This document shows, piece after piece, positions 1 to 12,304 of a stretch of DNA of 64,000 nt. The stretch is taken from NCBI GenBank assembly GCA_951799425.1, contig OX637403.1:32776811-32840810 (forward strand). The letters run 5' to 3'. This stretch comes from Ilex aquifolium. Lineage: Eukaryota > Streptophyta > Magnoliopsida > Aquifoliales > Aquifoliaceae. How positions within the stretch are numbered: the stretch's first letter is position 1; each line of letters begins with the position of its first letter. The notes below the pieces were generated by a model. It ran no database searches and was not told the DNA's origin. It saw only the letters and a list, made by a program, of their open reading frames with translations. Made by a program: the position numbers and the translations under genes.

Positions 1-1188
1 CCTTTGGTACTGGAAAATATGGCTGCCATGTTTCACTAACATCAACAAATCCATCCATATATATGATAAATAATAATAATAATAACTATACAGTTGATGA
101 TGCACTAAATCATCTTGTGAGAAAGAGACAGAATCAACTTACAGGGGCAAGTAAAGTTAGGGACTTGACGGAGCCTGGGTGTTTTACGGCGAGTGCGAGA
201 GCCAAAATGCAGCCCAAAGAATGTGCCACGATGTGGAAGGATTTCACTTTGTATGGCTCCAGGACAGACCCTTCAATCATGTCCAAATGCTCTTTCAGGG
301 TGTAGAGTGAGTCATTAGGCTTGGGACTCCTTCCAAACCCAAGCAAATCGATCGCGAATAACCGGTAAATCGATTTGGCAGATTTTGAGAATTTCGGAAA
401 TAATGTTTCAGTCCAAAATGCAGACGATGAGATGAAACCATGAATGAACAGCACATCTTCTTGTACATTGCCTGAGGACCAAATATTAAATTCATTAATG
501 AAAACGTATCTAATTTATGTGTAGTTTTGGTACCATTACCAATTAAATTCACACACACACATACATACATTTGTAATTGAAACCTGAAATTGATGTTTTT
601 ATTACCTTTAGCTCCACCAGTTTTGACAAATAGCGTGTCTTTGCAACAAGAGGCCCAAGAGTTGCAAGTTTTACAATCACAGTCAGACCATCTTGGAATG
701 GGATGTGATCGCTGCCCACCGCCGATCTTTCCTTGTAACATTTCGACAATGGTAGAGTTGATGGTGAAAGTCGATCGGACTGTCCCTTTTTTGATCTTCT
801 CACACGATTGAATCAATGTGCTCTCCAGTTTTAGTCGCTTGAGCTCGTTAACGGTGGATTTGGAGACCTCGGACGCCAAGGATGGACGTGTGTACAAAGT
901 GTCTGAGATCTCTTCAAGTTGCAACTTATAACTAGAAGTGAGGCTGACAATCTTGGACTCTCCTTGCTCAGAGACCAAGATCTTCCCACTGCTGGTGATA
1001 GCTTCTTTCGCGGATGAGCAATAACAAGGTTTCCATTCAGCTTCAACGAAGAAATCGATTACTTTATAAGTATAGCATAGGAGGAAATCCAGGAGGTCTA
1101 GGACAGAGAAGACAATGAAGCTGACCACCTCATTAACAACTCTGCCTATCAATGTTAAAATCACTATTGTTTGGTCCATAACAGCCAT
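1..1188 (-). CDS. BDG: BODYGUARD-type alpha/beta hydrolase, 5' part only
   Basis: Partial gene leaving the window at the left edge. Exons read on the minus strand are 1188-606, 471-143 and 22-1, all with GT-AG borders and matching phase. The N-terminus has a hydrophobic stretch, then the family words EWKPCYC, EISDTLYTRPSL and TPRWSDC-like IPRWSDCDC. Exon 2 carries the hydrolase core: oxyanion-side HGFISSSAFWTETLFP, then LLGFGRSPKPNDSLYTLKEH and the nucleophile elbow AHSLGC. Exon 3 begins PYFPVPKG, as in BDG proteins. BODYGUARD proteins are epidermal extracellular hydrolases needed for cuticle formation; that role is family knowledge. The catalytic Asp and His lie beyond the edge. Start chosen at 1188 (MAVMDQ); MDQ at 1179 is possible, and an in-frame Met at 1218 adds ten unlikely residues. 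No lesion seen in the visible part. Confidence 0.88.
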
Positions 1189-3587
1189 TTCACAGAAAAA
1201 AACCACCACCAAACCCAAGCTCGTAGATTTAAGAGGAGAGAGGAGAATTGAGAGAGTGGGGTTGGAGGTGGAGGTGGAGTTGGAGATCGAGATCTACAAA
1301 GGTAGTTTTAAGGCATCCATCAGCTGATATGACTTAGAATGCCATTGATGCAGCTGATGCTACTAATTTGTTAGCAAGTTTTCAACTCCTACACAACCAT
1401 AAAAGGAAAGCAAACAGAGAGGAGAATGAGTTTTCTTTCTTTCACAATTGATGCAAAATGGGTTGTGGAAATAACGTGAGAGTGCTGCTCATAAAATTTA
1501 GTGTGTGGACTGTGGAGAGAGAGAAAGAGAGAGAGGGATGGACACGTACTAATAGGTAAGAGATAAATGAATTCATTGTTACATTAAAATCGTTTGCTGG
1601 CCAAGGGAAAAAAAGTTGGTGGTGGTTGAACCTCCAGGTGAAGAAACATTTCTCTCCCAAGAACTAAAGACCATAGCCGCAAGCTTTCTCTCCCTTGCAT
1701 CTTCCTTTGCATATTTATATTGAATTTGGGATAATTTTTTCTTCCTTTTTTTTTTTTTTTTGGGTTGAAATTATCAAAACCAAGCAATGTGCTTTCGTGC
1801 CCTTCACAAAAAAACCCTTTGTCACAATTTTCTCCTCCTTGGGGTTACAATCCTCCCCCTCCTTATTCAAGGTAGCTAAACCACAATTAATGCATGTAAA
1901 ATTTTTCAAAGGGTAGAGACCCCAAAACCTCCGGTATTTATTGCTAGTTGTCTAGGCTACATCTCACATGACTCCCATCCACCAGAGTGCCAACCCCTTC
2001 ACCACCGTCCTAAGCTCTTATAAATGTCTAGATGTGTACACTTTGTTTATGCTTACTTTTTATTGGAGTATGGAAGTGTTTTTCTTAATGTACCAAAAAA
2101 AAAGGAAGTGTTTTTCTTAGGAAAAAAAGAAGGGGGGGGCAGTCTCACTATCAACAGAAAACCCTGTTTTCTATTTAACAATATTTGATATTGATATGCA
2201 TGTTCAAATTAACGAAAGGAATGTATACGTACAAACTTATTTAAAAGCATCTTTTTGTAGGTGATGATGTCTTCATAAACTTAATATATCATTTAATGGT
2301 TTGCATGCTAATAAATTCATTTGTCTCATCGTCACCTACTTAATCTTCACACTTTAACTACAATTGCCTTCAGTTTCTTCCCATCAATGCCACATTTAAG
2401 GAGCTTAGTAGTTATTGAACCAGCAACCCCTTAATAACATCAACCATTATTATTATTATTTATTAGTTATTGTAATCCAACCCCACGAGATTTGTTAAGA
2501 AATCGCATCAACTCTCTCACGTCAAAACAAAAAAAAAAAAATTAAAAATATGAACTCTTGCGCATTCAAGGCATGAGAGGTGGTGAAAATACCTATTTTC
2601 TTCTATCATGTTTGAACCTGTTAAATGAAAGAAAAAAAAAAAAAATTCTTGTCCAACATATTGACTAATCTAAACTTCTTGTCAAATAAGTCTTCACTAC
2701 AAAATTCTCTTTCTCTCTCTCTCTCCTCTTCCTTCTCTCATACATAAATACAGACACATAAACCCCCCACAATTAATATTGCCACTACCACTGACTATAC
2801 TCCTCTCGAATACCCTACCCCAAATCTTCAATTTGTGCCACACCCCCCTCCCCCTCTGGTCGGGGGGGCTACCCTGAATCACAATTCCACCTAACAACCG
2901 AAACACAACACCTTAGGCCACAATGGCATTAACAAGTACATGATGATATCGACTTGGCGCAAAGTAAAGAGCACAAGCTTGACGAATTCAATATTCCAAC
3001 ATGGAGCATGCATGCATGCATGCATGCCACCTGTTTTACCAAAATTGTAAGTACAAAGCACATGATGGTAAAGATTGTATGCATTTATAAAGCTATTTTA
3101 CCATCATAAAAAATTGAAAAGATCACGTTATTTTTCCACACTTAATATCTAAATTATCATCATATCCTTATGCATCTCAATCTCCAAATTACATCTAAGA
3201 TCACTTTTAATTATCTATTTTCTATGTATAAATATAAATTTTTATGAAACTTTTTGTTTTACTATATTACTCTTAAAAATATATATGCATCATTATAAGT
3301 TTTAATAAAATATTCAAAATTTTTTTTTAAAAGTCTATCAATCTAATATTATTCATCTCATTTATAAAGATGTCATTATTACTACATATGTATATTTTAT
3401 TTTTTTATCAAAATGTTTAACCTTTTAATTTTTAAGATAAAAAATAATGTATACATAGTTTTACATTATTCTTCAGTCAAAATAATTTTTTCAAACTGTG
3501 TTAAGATTTTATGTGAAAATAGATCGTGGTATATTTTTAAGAAAAACTTGATTTTTTTTTTGAAATTTTAATATGTTTTATTATATA
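1189..3587. other. Intergenic, AT-rich, simple repeats only
   Basis: No gene recognised. The part next to 1188 is the presumed 5' UTR and promoter of the BODYGUARD gene and holds GA-rich purine tracts (about 1215-1300 and 1518-1540). Further along are several A or T homopolymers, a CT tract near 2705-2730, and a perfect CATG array described separately. Short frames here have low-complexity translations and no family resemblance. Confidence 0.6.
3007..3026. repeat. (CATG)5 array containing overlapping RY motifs
   Basis: Five perfect CATG units, palindromic, giving four overlapping CATGCA (RY) words. RY motifs are known binding sites of B3-domain factors such as ABI3/FUS3. Whether this array is used is unknown; it lies 1.8 kb from both flanking genes. 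Confidence 0.6.
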
Positions 3588-3722
3588 CTAGGGGTAACCT
3601 GTACCTGAAAGCACAGTACAATATGAATGGTTTTGAGAGGGATGTTGGTAGCTGTTGAATGAGTCTATTTAAGACTGTCGAATGAGTTTATTGAAGTCTA
3701 TCATGTTTTATATTATAGATTA
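3588..3722 (-). mobile_element. Helitron-like 3' end, copy 1 of a dispersed repeat
   Basis: Read on the minus strand, this block ends GGTTACCCCTAG followed by T. That fits the Helitron 3' signature CTRR before a T target, with an imperfect palindrome (GTAC...GTAC) about ten bases upstream. The adjoining 110 bp recur at 43625-43730 and 51589-51718. The other end of the element was not found and no RepHel coding is present, so this is a non-autonomous or truncated copy. Confidence 0.45.
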
Positions 3723-4139
3723 TAGTGTAATATATTAAATCTTATCTCAATTGACCTAATTAATTCTAAATACAGTAAGATTCCAATATGATTGATATAT
3801 TGACAATTATTTGTATTTTATTCAATGATTTATAAATATAATCTTAATCAAGTTAATTTTAAAAAAATTAATTTTCAAACATCACTAAAATATCACTTTC
3901 AATTACAAAATTATAGAAACAAAATTAGAACTTTAATTATTTTTTTTATCCTTTTTCTTGAAGTTAGAACAATAAATATTGGGAACATACAAAATTTTCA
4001 AAAATTGTATAATAGAGTATGAGCGATACAAAAATAAGTCTAATAAATTTGAGGTATTATTTAATTTAGGTACATATATACTAAATATTTATTTATTATT
4101 TTTTGTCTAAAAAATTATTTACGTGCAACGCACATTGTA

Positions 4140-4385
4140 CAGGATCAGCCTAAGAATATTTAAGGCCCTAGGCAAAAATTTTAAATGGGGCCCTAAATTA
4201 TTTTTTAAAATTTTTAATATTTAACTTCATATCTTTTAGTCGGTGTATTTAATGTGGAAAACAACTTGCAAAATAAACACATTATATAAATTATTATATT
4301 AAGATCAAGATTTACTCAAAAAGGGTCCTAGGCAAGTGGGGGGCCCAAGGCGACTGCCTCACTTGCCTATGGTGGAATTGACCTG
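4140..4385. mobile_element. Old hAT-like MITE remnant
   Basis: Left end CAGGATCAGCC and right end, read inverted, CAGGTCAATTCC: CAGG-type termini like those of the better preserved element at 57189-57678. The interior has the typical GGCCCTAGGCAAAAATT and, at the far end, GGGCCCAAGG words in the opposite sense. No matching 8-bp flanking duplication is visible, so the copy is old or its exact ends are off. Confidence 0.45.
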
Positions 4386-4806
4386 GATTATTTAAGGTGA
4401 GTAATTAAATTGGTAGGAGAAAAATTAATTACTATCCAGGACAAACATAAAATGAAACGATCCAGATATCAACAACACCACGATTTGATTGTAAAGAGGT
4501 CAAAAAAGGTAAAGTTTTCCTGCAGTCACGAATACAGATGATTAATACCCAACTGCGGTGTCCTCCTTACGTTTTTTTGTTTCCTACCAGCTACTCCTAA
4601 TTATCAACATCAGATTACAATAATGAAAATACGTGAAAGACCAATTCACACAAGACCTTTTCAAACACTCTACCTGCCCCAAGAGGTCACGCAAAGAGTG
4701 TTTTCACTGACGTTACTATGTTCAGTACTCAAAAAAGTGGCTTATATATATATATATATATAGTCTTTGTTACGGTTACAGCCATGGCTTCCACGACAAT
4801 TAATTA
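4386..4806 (+). promoter_or_regulatory. Promoter region of the GDSL gene with (TA)10 tract
   Basis: The 420 bp before the GDSL start codon contain a perfect (TA)10 run at 4743-4762, 45 bp from the ATG. It may supply a TATA element, although at that spacing the 5' UTR would be very short. No other motif is claimed. Confidence 0.4.
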
Positions 4807-6647
4807 ATGGAGATCCTAGTAATTTGTGGGTCTTTCTTCATGGTTCTAGCCTTGAATGTTTTGCCTTCTGTTTCTTTCACTTCCTTTGTGTTCGGAGACT
4901 CTTTGGTTGATGCTGGAAACAATCACTACTTATTCACCCTCTCCAAGGCTGACTCTCCTCCTTATGGCATCGATTTCACCACTTCTGGTGGGAAACCCAC
5001 TGGAAGATTTACCAATGGTCGTACTATTTCTGATATTGTAGGTAATATGCCAACCACGTACGTGCTTTTCATTTTCTATCTTGAGTTTGCTCACAACATT
5101 TTCTCCTTCCTTAAATAACAAGATGTCCGAGGCAGCTGCCTAATTATAGATGTACGCATGTCAGCTTTCTAACCTTCCAGTAATATGTGAAATTAGATGT
5201 TTATAAGTGTTTTAGATGATCACCTCAAGACTTTCTTCATTCTAATAACTAATGAGCTCAATATAGTACTAAGTGGGAAAAAACCAGAATTGGGACTAGC
5301 AAGAAAAGCCAACGTTCACAAAATATGCAAAGCACTGTAATTCGCCGGTATAATTAACCCAAATCAGGCCACTACATATAACTCTAGGGACCCTGGAGTG
5401 ATAAGTGAAGGAATTACGCCTTCATGACCCTAACAATTCCCACTTGATGTCATGCATTTAGATGAAGCTCTTGGAGCCAAGTCATTTCCTCCACCCTACC
5501 TGGCCCCGAATACGTCATCGGATGCAATTCTTGGCGGAATAAATTATGCATCGGGAGCTTCAGGGATTTTGGATGAAACAGGAACCCTCTTTGTATGTAT
5601 AGCTACCTCACTTTTCTTCTTTTGTTTCTTTTGAGATTTTTTAAGATTTTTGAAGATCCTTTGAGCTTCATCATTATATGTAATTCATTGAAATAATAAG
5701 GCCCGAAAATATGTAGCACAGATAGGAAGAGTACCTTTAAGAGAGCAAATCAACTATTTTGAAGAGAGTAGAGCTTACATGGTGAATGTGATGGGAGAGA
5801 AGGGCACAAAAAAGTTCTTAAGGCAGGCAATTTTCTCTCTAACAATTGGGTCAAATGATATACTGAACTATTTCCAACCTTCCATTCCATTCCTTGGCCA
5901 AGACAAAGTTCCCTCTACTATATTCCAACACTATATGATTTCCAACTTGACTACACAGCTTAAGGTAAGAGCTTCAAGTGGTTGAATTTTACCATTAATT
6001 AGTTGATATCTTAATTAAGATAATTATAGGTATTTGCTTGTATGTGTGTATTTTTGTTGTATGAAGCGACTGCATGGGTTAGGGGCTCGAAAATTCATTG
6101 TAGTTGGCGTTGGACCTCTTGGATGCATACCCTTTGTTCGTGCTCTCCACCTAGTGTCGGATGGCAAATGCTCAGGTGAGGTGAATACGTTTATCAGAGG
6201 CTACAACAGAAAACTAAATGTGGTGCTAGGTGATTTAAACCAAAAGATGGGACCAGAAGCTATATTTGTATATGCAAATTCCTATGATATTGTCATCAGG
6301 ATTATATCACAATATCGACAATATGGTGAGTTTTGTACCTAGGGGGGTAATCATTATATAAACACTGTTTTATGATGACTACTAATCATGTCAATGCAAT
6401 TTTAGGATTTGAGAACGCTGATGATCCATGTTGCGGAGGATATTTTCCACCATTTGTTTGCTACCAGGGCAATCATGCAAGTACAAGCTCTGTTTTGTGC
6501 AATGATCGGGCAAAATATGTGTTTTGGGATGCATATCATCCTACAGAAGCAACAAATCTCATCATAGCTGAAAAGTTGATTAACGGTGACAAAACTGCTA
6601 GCTCTCCTATCAATATTCGAGAGCTTTACCACTACAATCTCCAGTGA
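4807..6647 (+). CDS. GDSL-type esterase/lipase, secreted
   Basis: Five exons with GT-AG borders and consistent phase: 4807-5041, 5462-5592, 5722-5964, 6067-6325, 6406-6647, giving 369 residues, normal for plant GDSL lipases. Residues 1-24 form a hydrophobic signal peptide. Block I is [13 protein letters not shown] with nucleophile Ser32; a GRFTNGRT motif follows. Block III is IGSNDILNY (Gly165, Asn167), and block V is DAYHPTE, supplying Asp331 and His334. All four SGNH catalytic positions are therefore present. The family hydrolyses ester bonds of acyl lipids or cell-wall and cuticle esters outside the cell; the exact substrate cannot be read from sequence. The fifth exon ends with a normal stop and no lesion is visible. 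It lies between a cuticle gene and a microprotein gene, but nothing links them functionally. Confidence 0.92.
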
Positions 6648-7499
6648 GATATTTGATTGGTGTTGGGGGGGTTTGGAGGATTAATTTCGGGGGTAGACTT
6701 AGGTGTTGGTCTTGATGTGAGAGGTGCAAGGGTCGCTTGCATATGTGCCCATACCTATGCGCACAAATTATGATTATATTCTAAGTCATTTTTTTTTGCC
6801 ATGTATTAATTACGTCAACTAATCTTTTTCTTTTCTTTTCTTTTTATAAAGAAATGCATTTATAATCAGTGGCATAATCATCTACCCTAATAAAATAAAA
6901 CTATATATTTATTTTATATAGGAGAAAAATAAAAGAAAAGACGCAAAGGTGAGTCAATTATATTGGGCAAACTGTCTCTGACATAAGCATTGATCACAAT
7001 ATAAGTCAAACTCTCTCTGTGCAGCAGGGTGCCCTGCCCATCAACTTGATTTTAATTACTACTACAGTACTTAACGCGGCTTCCAGAAAAAAGAAAAGAA
7101 AAGAAAATGAATTTAACTAGTCTTTAAAGGAAGACTCAAACTCAAGATGTTCAACTATTAAAACAAAGAACCTAACTCCTTCCCATTCTTTTTGTCTGGA
7201 GTCTGGACTCTGGACTCTGGACTCATACCATGCATCAGTATGAAGTTTGAAGACACTCTTCATTTTAAAGATTGAAAAGTATGGAGTGTGTTTTTTTTTT
7301 CCTGTCTGCAACTCGTACTATTCATCAGGAATCAGACTGTTCATACCACTCCGTTTTGGATTTCATGTGAACGTATCCTTATGAGTCACGCAGCTAATTT
7401 GTTTTGTAACGCACAAATTGGGCTTAGCCCCACCAACCCACTGTAACTCAATTGGACCTTCAGGCAAAGGTTATTGGGCTGGCTGAGCCCAATCCATAG
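6648..7499. other. Intergenic spacer
   Basis: The 3' side of the GDSL gene. It holds a short GGACTCT-type tandem near 7198-7223 and A/T homopolymers. No coding family was recognised on either strand. Confidence 0.5.
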
Positions 7500-7507
7500 C
7501 CTATACT

Positions 7508-8167
7508 TAGGGGTGACAATTTTTGACACGACACGATAACTCGACACGAACACGATACGAATAAATGGGTTTGGGTTGACTATTTTTTTGTACAAACCCG
7601 TGTATGACACGACCCGTCAACACGAAGTGTTAATGGGTCGTGTTCGGGTTCAAACTGCTTAACCCAAATTGACCTGTCAACACGAAGTTTTTAACTCGAA
7701 TGAGATTGACCTGACCTTTTCGTTGCATGTATGAGTTTTCATGTTCTGATGGCTTATTTTTTCCATTACTTCTGATATTTAATTTGATTGCGCGATGTAC
7801 AATTAGTATATTTAATTAGTATTATAGAAATAAAATATTAATTATTTGTAACTGTTTATCAAATACTGACATAATTATTATATAAAAAAGATATTATTAC
7901 TTATTATTATTATTATTAAGTTAATTTTTAGTTTGTAGAAAAAGTATGAGGAGAGATTCAATTAATAAAATATTAGCGTTAAATTTTTTATTCAAAGTTT
8001 ATGTGGGTCAACACGAATAAGAACACAAACACGACACGAAAATAAATAGGTCAACTCTACACGACACAATTAGTTAAATGGGTTGGATTAGGGTTGACTA
8101 ATATTCGACACGACTAATATTCGATACGACACGAACCCGATACAACACTACTCGATTGCCACCCCTA
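7508..8167. mobile_element. hAT MITE family A, copy 1 (660 bp)
   Basis: Begins TAGGGGTGACAAT and ends, read inverted, TAGGGGTGGCAAT, Ac-like hAT termini. It is flanked by a perfect 8-bp duplication CCTATACT at 7500-7507 and 8168-8175. Both subterminal regions are packed with ACACGAC and GACACGA words in opposite senses, the layout of transposase-binding repeats, around an AT-rich core without coding capacity. A sister copy lies at 27139-27794 in the same orientation. Confidence 0.88.
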
Positions 8168-8307
8168 CCTATACTCTCTCTCTCTCGTTGAGGTATTTCA
8201 TCAAACAGAGGGATCGGGGGAACAAAAAAAGTTCCATATACCGTCAGAACTACAACCAAACTTCCTAAGAGACCTGTGAAACCTAAGAAGGAGGAGTTGA
8301 AAAAAGA

Positions 8308-10949
8308 ATGGGATACGTACTTAGGGTGAGGTTTGCGTCATTCTTTGCCGGGGCAGCGGTGGCGTCGGCGGTGGGGCTTTACATGCTTCACAAGGATTAC
8401 AAGACCGCCCATCAAGCCATCTCCCAACAGGTCTACTTCATATTGTCTTATCCGTATTTTTTGAATATTATATAGAACACTCGGTGTTTGTTTGCATCTA
8501 TTATTGATTTAATCGGTCGTTACGTCGGTCACATGATTCTTTTGGGTTGCTTTTTAATTTCGTCTCTTCTGTTTTGTGCTCTAATCTGCAATTTCATGAC
8601 TTATGATCGACTCTTTTGTCTTCAAATTTTCGATTTCATAATTTAACGCCTAGAAGTTAATGGCCGTTGATTCCTATAATAATAGGTCTGATTTCTTTGG
8701 AAACCCTAGTCGCTAGTAGTCATTCATATACTTCCAATGAAAATAGTTTTTGAGCATTTGGGAAATGTAAAGCGGTAGGGTAGTTTGCAATTGGAAATTG
8801 AATTCTCTGAATCATGCTTGACTTCTAGTTAGTCATGTGTAGGATGGTAAGGCTCATCATTACAGATTACAGAAGAATGGAAAACCATATACAAAACGTC
8901 CTGCAATGGGACCTAACCTTGATAAATTCAATTTGCTTAGATTCCAGCTCGCAGAAATTGAACAAGCTCATGAACTAAATTCTCGCCTCCTAGGCGTTTT
9001 TTCTTCAAACAACCTTGGAGAATTTTTTAGCTTCTTGTTTTTTGCTAGTACACAGGTGGTAAGTACCGTACAGAAGGTGGGCTTCATGATCTGGGGGAAC
9101 TGAAGACACTAATTGACAATAGCAAAGGCATCATCTATGAAGATAACAATTAACAGACAATCAAAGTATGTTTTATGAAGGAAGAATGACCAGACACACA
9201 GTAAAAGAGGCATTTAGAAAAGAATTCCATTTTGCATATACATGTAAAAAATTGAAGATATAAAATAAAAAGAAGAGAGAGAGAGAGAGAGAAACATATT
9301 AGAGTAGAAGTTGTGCCCGAAAAAGTGTAAGAGGATGGAGTTACGTTGGCCGATGACCTCCAACTCCACGAGTGAAATTTTATCCTCAACCTAAAATACA
9401 AAAGTATTGTCGATCCTTGTCATTATGAGTAAAACCTTAACCTTGTCTTATAACTTCAAAACTAAAGCAAGTAGAGCTAACTTTCTCAGAATGTAGAATT
9501 CAAATTAAGGGCTCGTTTGAAATGTTAATTCTAGAATGCATTCTTGCTAATTTATTTATTGTCATCTTCTTCATCCCCAACTTTCGTTACAGATGCAAGG
9601 CAGTTTAATTTGTGCTTTATTAAGAAAGCAAGTTGTAGTTGCATCTGTTTGTAACTTGTAGATGGAGTTTTTTTCCCAGCAAGATTCTATGCTATTGGGC
9701 AATGGACCCTTGTCCTTCTGTTTTTAAGTTGGGGATGGGATTTCCTCCCACAAGGGACTGTGCCAATTGATCCTGCCCTCCGCAATCTCAATGGCAACTA
9801 TCAACTTTCACAGATTCTATACTTATACATGTGAAATGGGAAAATAAAAATAGATTCTTGTTCCTAACACTCCTACAGTCCATCTTGGCTGAAAAATAGA
9901 TGATAAAGAGGATAATGTAAAATCAGTTGGCAAGAAGTCATCCCATATGGTGGTTCCAACTTTCAAGTTGCACTTTAATTGAAAAGAGACTACAAGGAGA
10001 TTACTTTGTAGTTTATTAAATATCCTGCCATAGTAATGGTGATAATTGATATGGAATAACTAGACGGATAAAGCCCCTTAATTGCTGACTTGATTAAGAT
10101 TGACAGTTTGTTATGCAATTGATGAACTGACAAATAATTTCCTTATGGATTAGGATTCCATTTAGGAGAAGGCTGTAATATGAACAGTTGATGGCTCTAA
10201 TGGCCCTTTAATAAATTATATTATGCTTTAATAAACATTGAAGTAGCAGCATGGATTTGAAAATCACCCTTTCTATCAAGTACTTGGTGTTAGGGCTGTT
10301 AATCAAGCAAAGCTTGAACATTGTTTTAGGCTCGTTTATGTGTAAATAGTCAAATGAGCCAGCTCGTTTATGTGTAAATTAGGCTTGAATTAGGCTCGAA
10401 TTCAACTTGATTATCACCCCTACTTGGTGTTGCTTTTACTGTATTTATATATGTAATATTGTTTTAGATTTTTGCCACTGAATTTTGACTGTATGATTGG
10501 GTTCGGTTGGAACTGAAGTTCCTTCAACTTATTAGGCCCTTTGTAAATCTTATGGAGTTGTACATATGGTGGCAAAAATAATAAAATTACACCACTCACT
10601 AACAGCACACTCAACTTAACTGAAAGCAGCCTTGTACAGGCATTCAATGCCAACGAGATAAAGTCAGAATCCTCAGAAAATTACTTATTTGATCTAAATT
10701 TGAGAATTGTGTAATCCAGTACAATCGGTCTTTAGTTGTTGTTTGTCAACCTGGTTATTTTTTCTTCTTGATTAATTGCCTTGATAAACTATGGTAGACA
10801 TTTCATCTGTAGATGATTGAAATTTATGAACTTGGCATCCTTCTGTATTCTAGATGAATGGGCTTTATGAATCTCTGGATGGACGCATCTCAGCACTCGA
10901 GAAATTGAGAGAAGCTGAAGTGGTGAAACATGTGGAGGCTACAGAATGA
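8308..10949 (+). CDS. Conserved 72-residue single-pass membrane microprotein
   Basis: Two exons: 8308-8430 and 10854-10949, separated by a 2.4-kb GT-AG intron in phase 0. The product has a short basic start (MGYVLRVR), a membrane segment FFAGAAVASAVGLYML at about residues 11-27, then a charged tail with a likely short coiled coil (GLYESLDGRISALEKLREAE). From memory, plants carry small proteins of this MGYVLRVR...SLDGRISALEKL pattern without an established function; I assign none. The codons are clean, the two exon ends join in frame, and the Met opening exon 2 is internal. A 132-bp MITE sits in the intron. Confidence rests on the matching phase and the family-like sequence. Confidence 0.72.
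10291..10422. mobile_element. hAT MITE family B, copy 1 (132 bp), intronic
   Basis: Starts TAGGGCTGTTAATCAAGC, ends with the inverse of TAGGGGTGATAATC, and is flanked by a perfect 8-bp duplication CTTGGTGT at 10283-10290 and 10423-10430. Inside are two GCTCGTTTATGTGTAA words. It lies in the intron of the 72-residue protein gene. A second copy of equal length and opposite orientation is at 11776-11907. Confidence 0.85.
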
Positions 10950-11767
10950 AGTTGCTAAGCCATGCTGCTAGTATGGTTAGAGTTGGTGGCTCTATGTGCT
11001 TTGTCCCCGTTTGTGATAGATGCAATTTTCATTTCTGGTGCTAGTCACAACTTTGCCGGTTTGATATGTTGTGCTCACTGAGCCTCTTCTGCGCCTTTTT
11101 TTTTTTTTCTTGGATGAGAAACAATCTTCGTAGTGATCATGTTTCTGAAATTTTATGGTGTTATGGAATGAAACCGACTGGTAAATCAAACCAGAGACAA
11201 CCAAGTCATTCCTTTGGTAGAATAGACTTTACTATAGAATTTGCATTGTTCTGTAATGTGCAATCTGCCCTTGGGTTACAGATGCTCTTTGCAACCTATT
11301 CATAAAGAAAATATTTTACGGGATTGAAATTCTCACTTTGCTGCAAGTATTGACTTTTTCAGCCGTAATAACAGAGGATTTTCAGTTCAAGGTTTTGTTT
11401 CGCTTGTTGTAGTAGTTGTTGTTCTTTCACAGTGGCGTGAAGACAGTAGAAAACACTTGTCGTGGGCTTCAGTGGGTCGATTAAGCTTACAATTGTTGTC
11501 TTGTGCCATTTTTCTCCTTTTTCCTGTTTTCTTTTATTTCTCTCTCTCTGTATAAGGGGGAATGTGTTATCCACAAGACAGACTCCACCTGGCATAGAGC
11601 ATTGTTTATGATAACGAAAGTCTTACGGCCGAGGGTGGGTTTTACATCTCGGATGGCCTGGCCTGCCTAGCTTACTACTGACTCAAGCGTGGCATCTATT
11701 CCAGCCTCACGTCCATTCTCGGATAACGGGTCCGCCAAACAGCAACCCTGGAATTCCTAATTTGCCA
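10950..11767. other. 3' region of the microprotein gene
   Basis: Mostly T-rich sequence after the 10949 stop, probably the 3' UTR and spacer. Frames on both strands are short with no recognisable product. A short GC-rich patch near 11625-11755 has no assigned function. Confidence 0.45.
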
Positions 11768-11775
11768 CTCATGGC

Positions 11776-11907
11776 TAGGGCTGTTAATCGAGCTGAATTC
11801 GAGCCTTTGTCAAGCCTAATTTACACATAAACGAGCTGGCTCGTTTAACAATTAACACATAAACGAGCCTTAAATAATGTTCAAGCTTGGCTTGATTAAC
11901 AGCCCTA
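11776..11907. mobile_element. hAT MITE family B, copy 2 (132 bp)
   Basis: Ends TAGGGCTGTTAATC in perfect inverted repeat and is flanked by the 8-bp duplication CTCATGGC at 11768-11775 and 11908-11915. Its reverse complement aligns along its full length with the copy at 10291-10422, with the same two GCTCGTTTATGTGT words, so the pair are inverted sister insertions 1.35 kb apart. Confidence 0.87.
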
Positions 11908-11915
11908 CTCATGGC

Positions 11916-12304
11916 GAGGAATCTAAGGAAATTAAACTTAAAATATGCCATAAAGACGGGGTTACTGTCGTCATTCCACAAATAAAAAAAACCATTTGTA
12001 TACTGTAAGAAAAATTTAGAGGCTAAAAATCTCCTTGTGGATATGGCTTGCGTATGGCCATAATTTTATTTTATGATACATGAAACGAAGCTGATCACCA
12101 ACCATATGTATCTTTGGGATTTTCTCGGACCGTCTTGTACTGCAAAAGTTGAATCCACAGAATATGGACTGCTATAAAGGGTAAATATAACAAAAGAAAG
12201 CTAAAACTAGATACTCTCTGTCTTCGTATGTTCCTACTCTTTCTTAAGGTAAGCATATACATCTCTGAATATTATAATTTGATAACAAGTATTGTGGTAA
12301 ATTC
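11916..12304. promoter_or_regulatory. Upstream region of D27
   Basis: About 390 bp between the family B MITE and the D27 start codon, presumably promoter and 5' UTR. It is AT-rich and no specific element is claimed. The MITE insertion therefore lies about 400 bp upstream of the D27 ATG. Confidence 0.4.
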
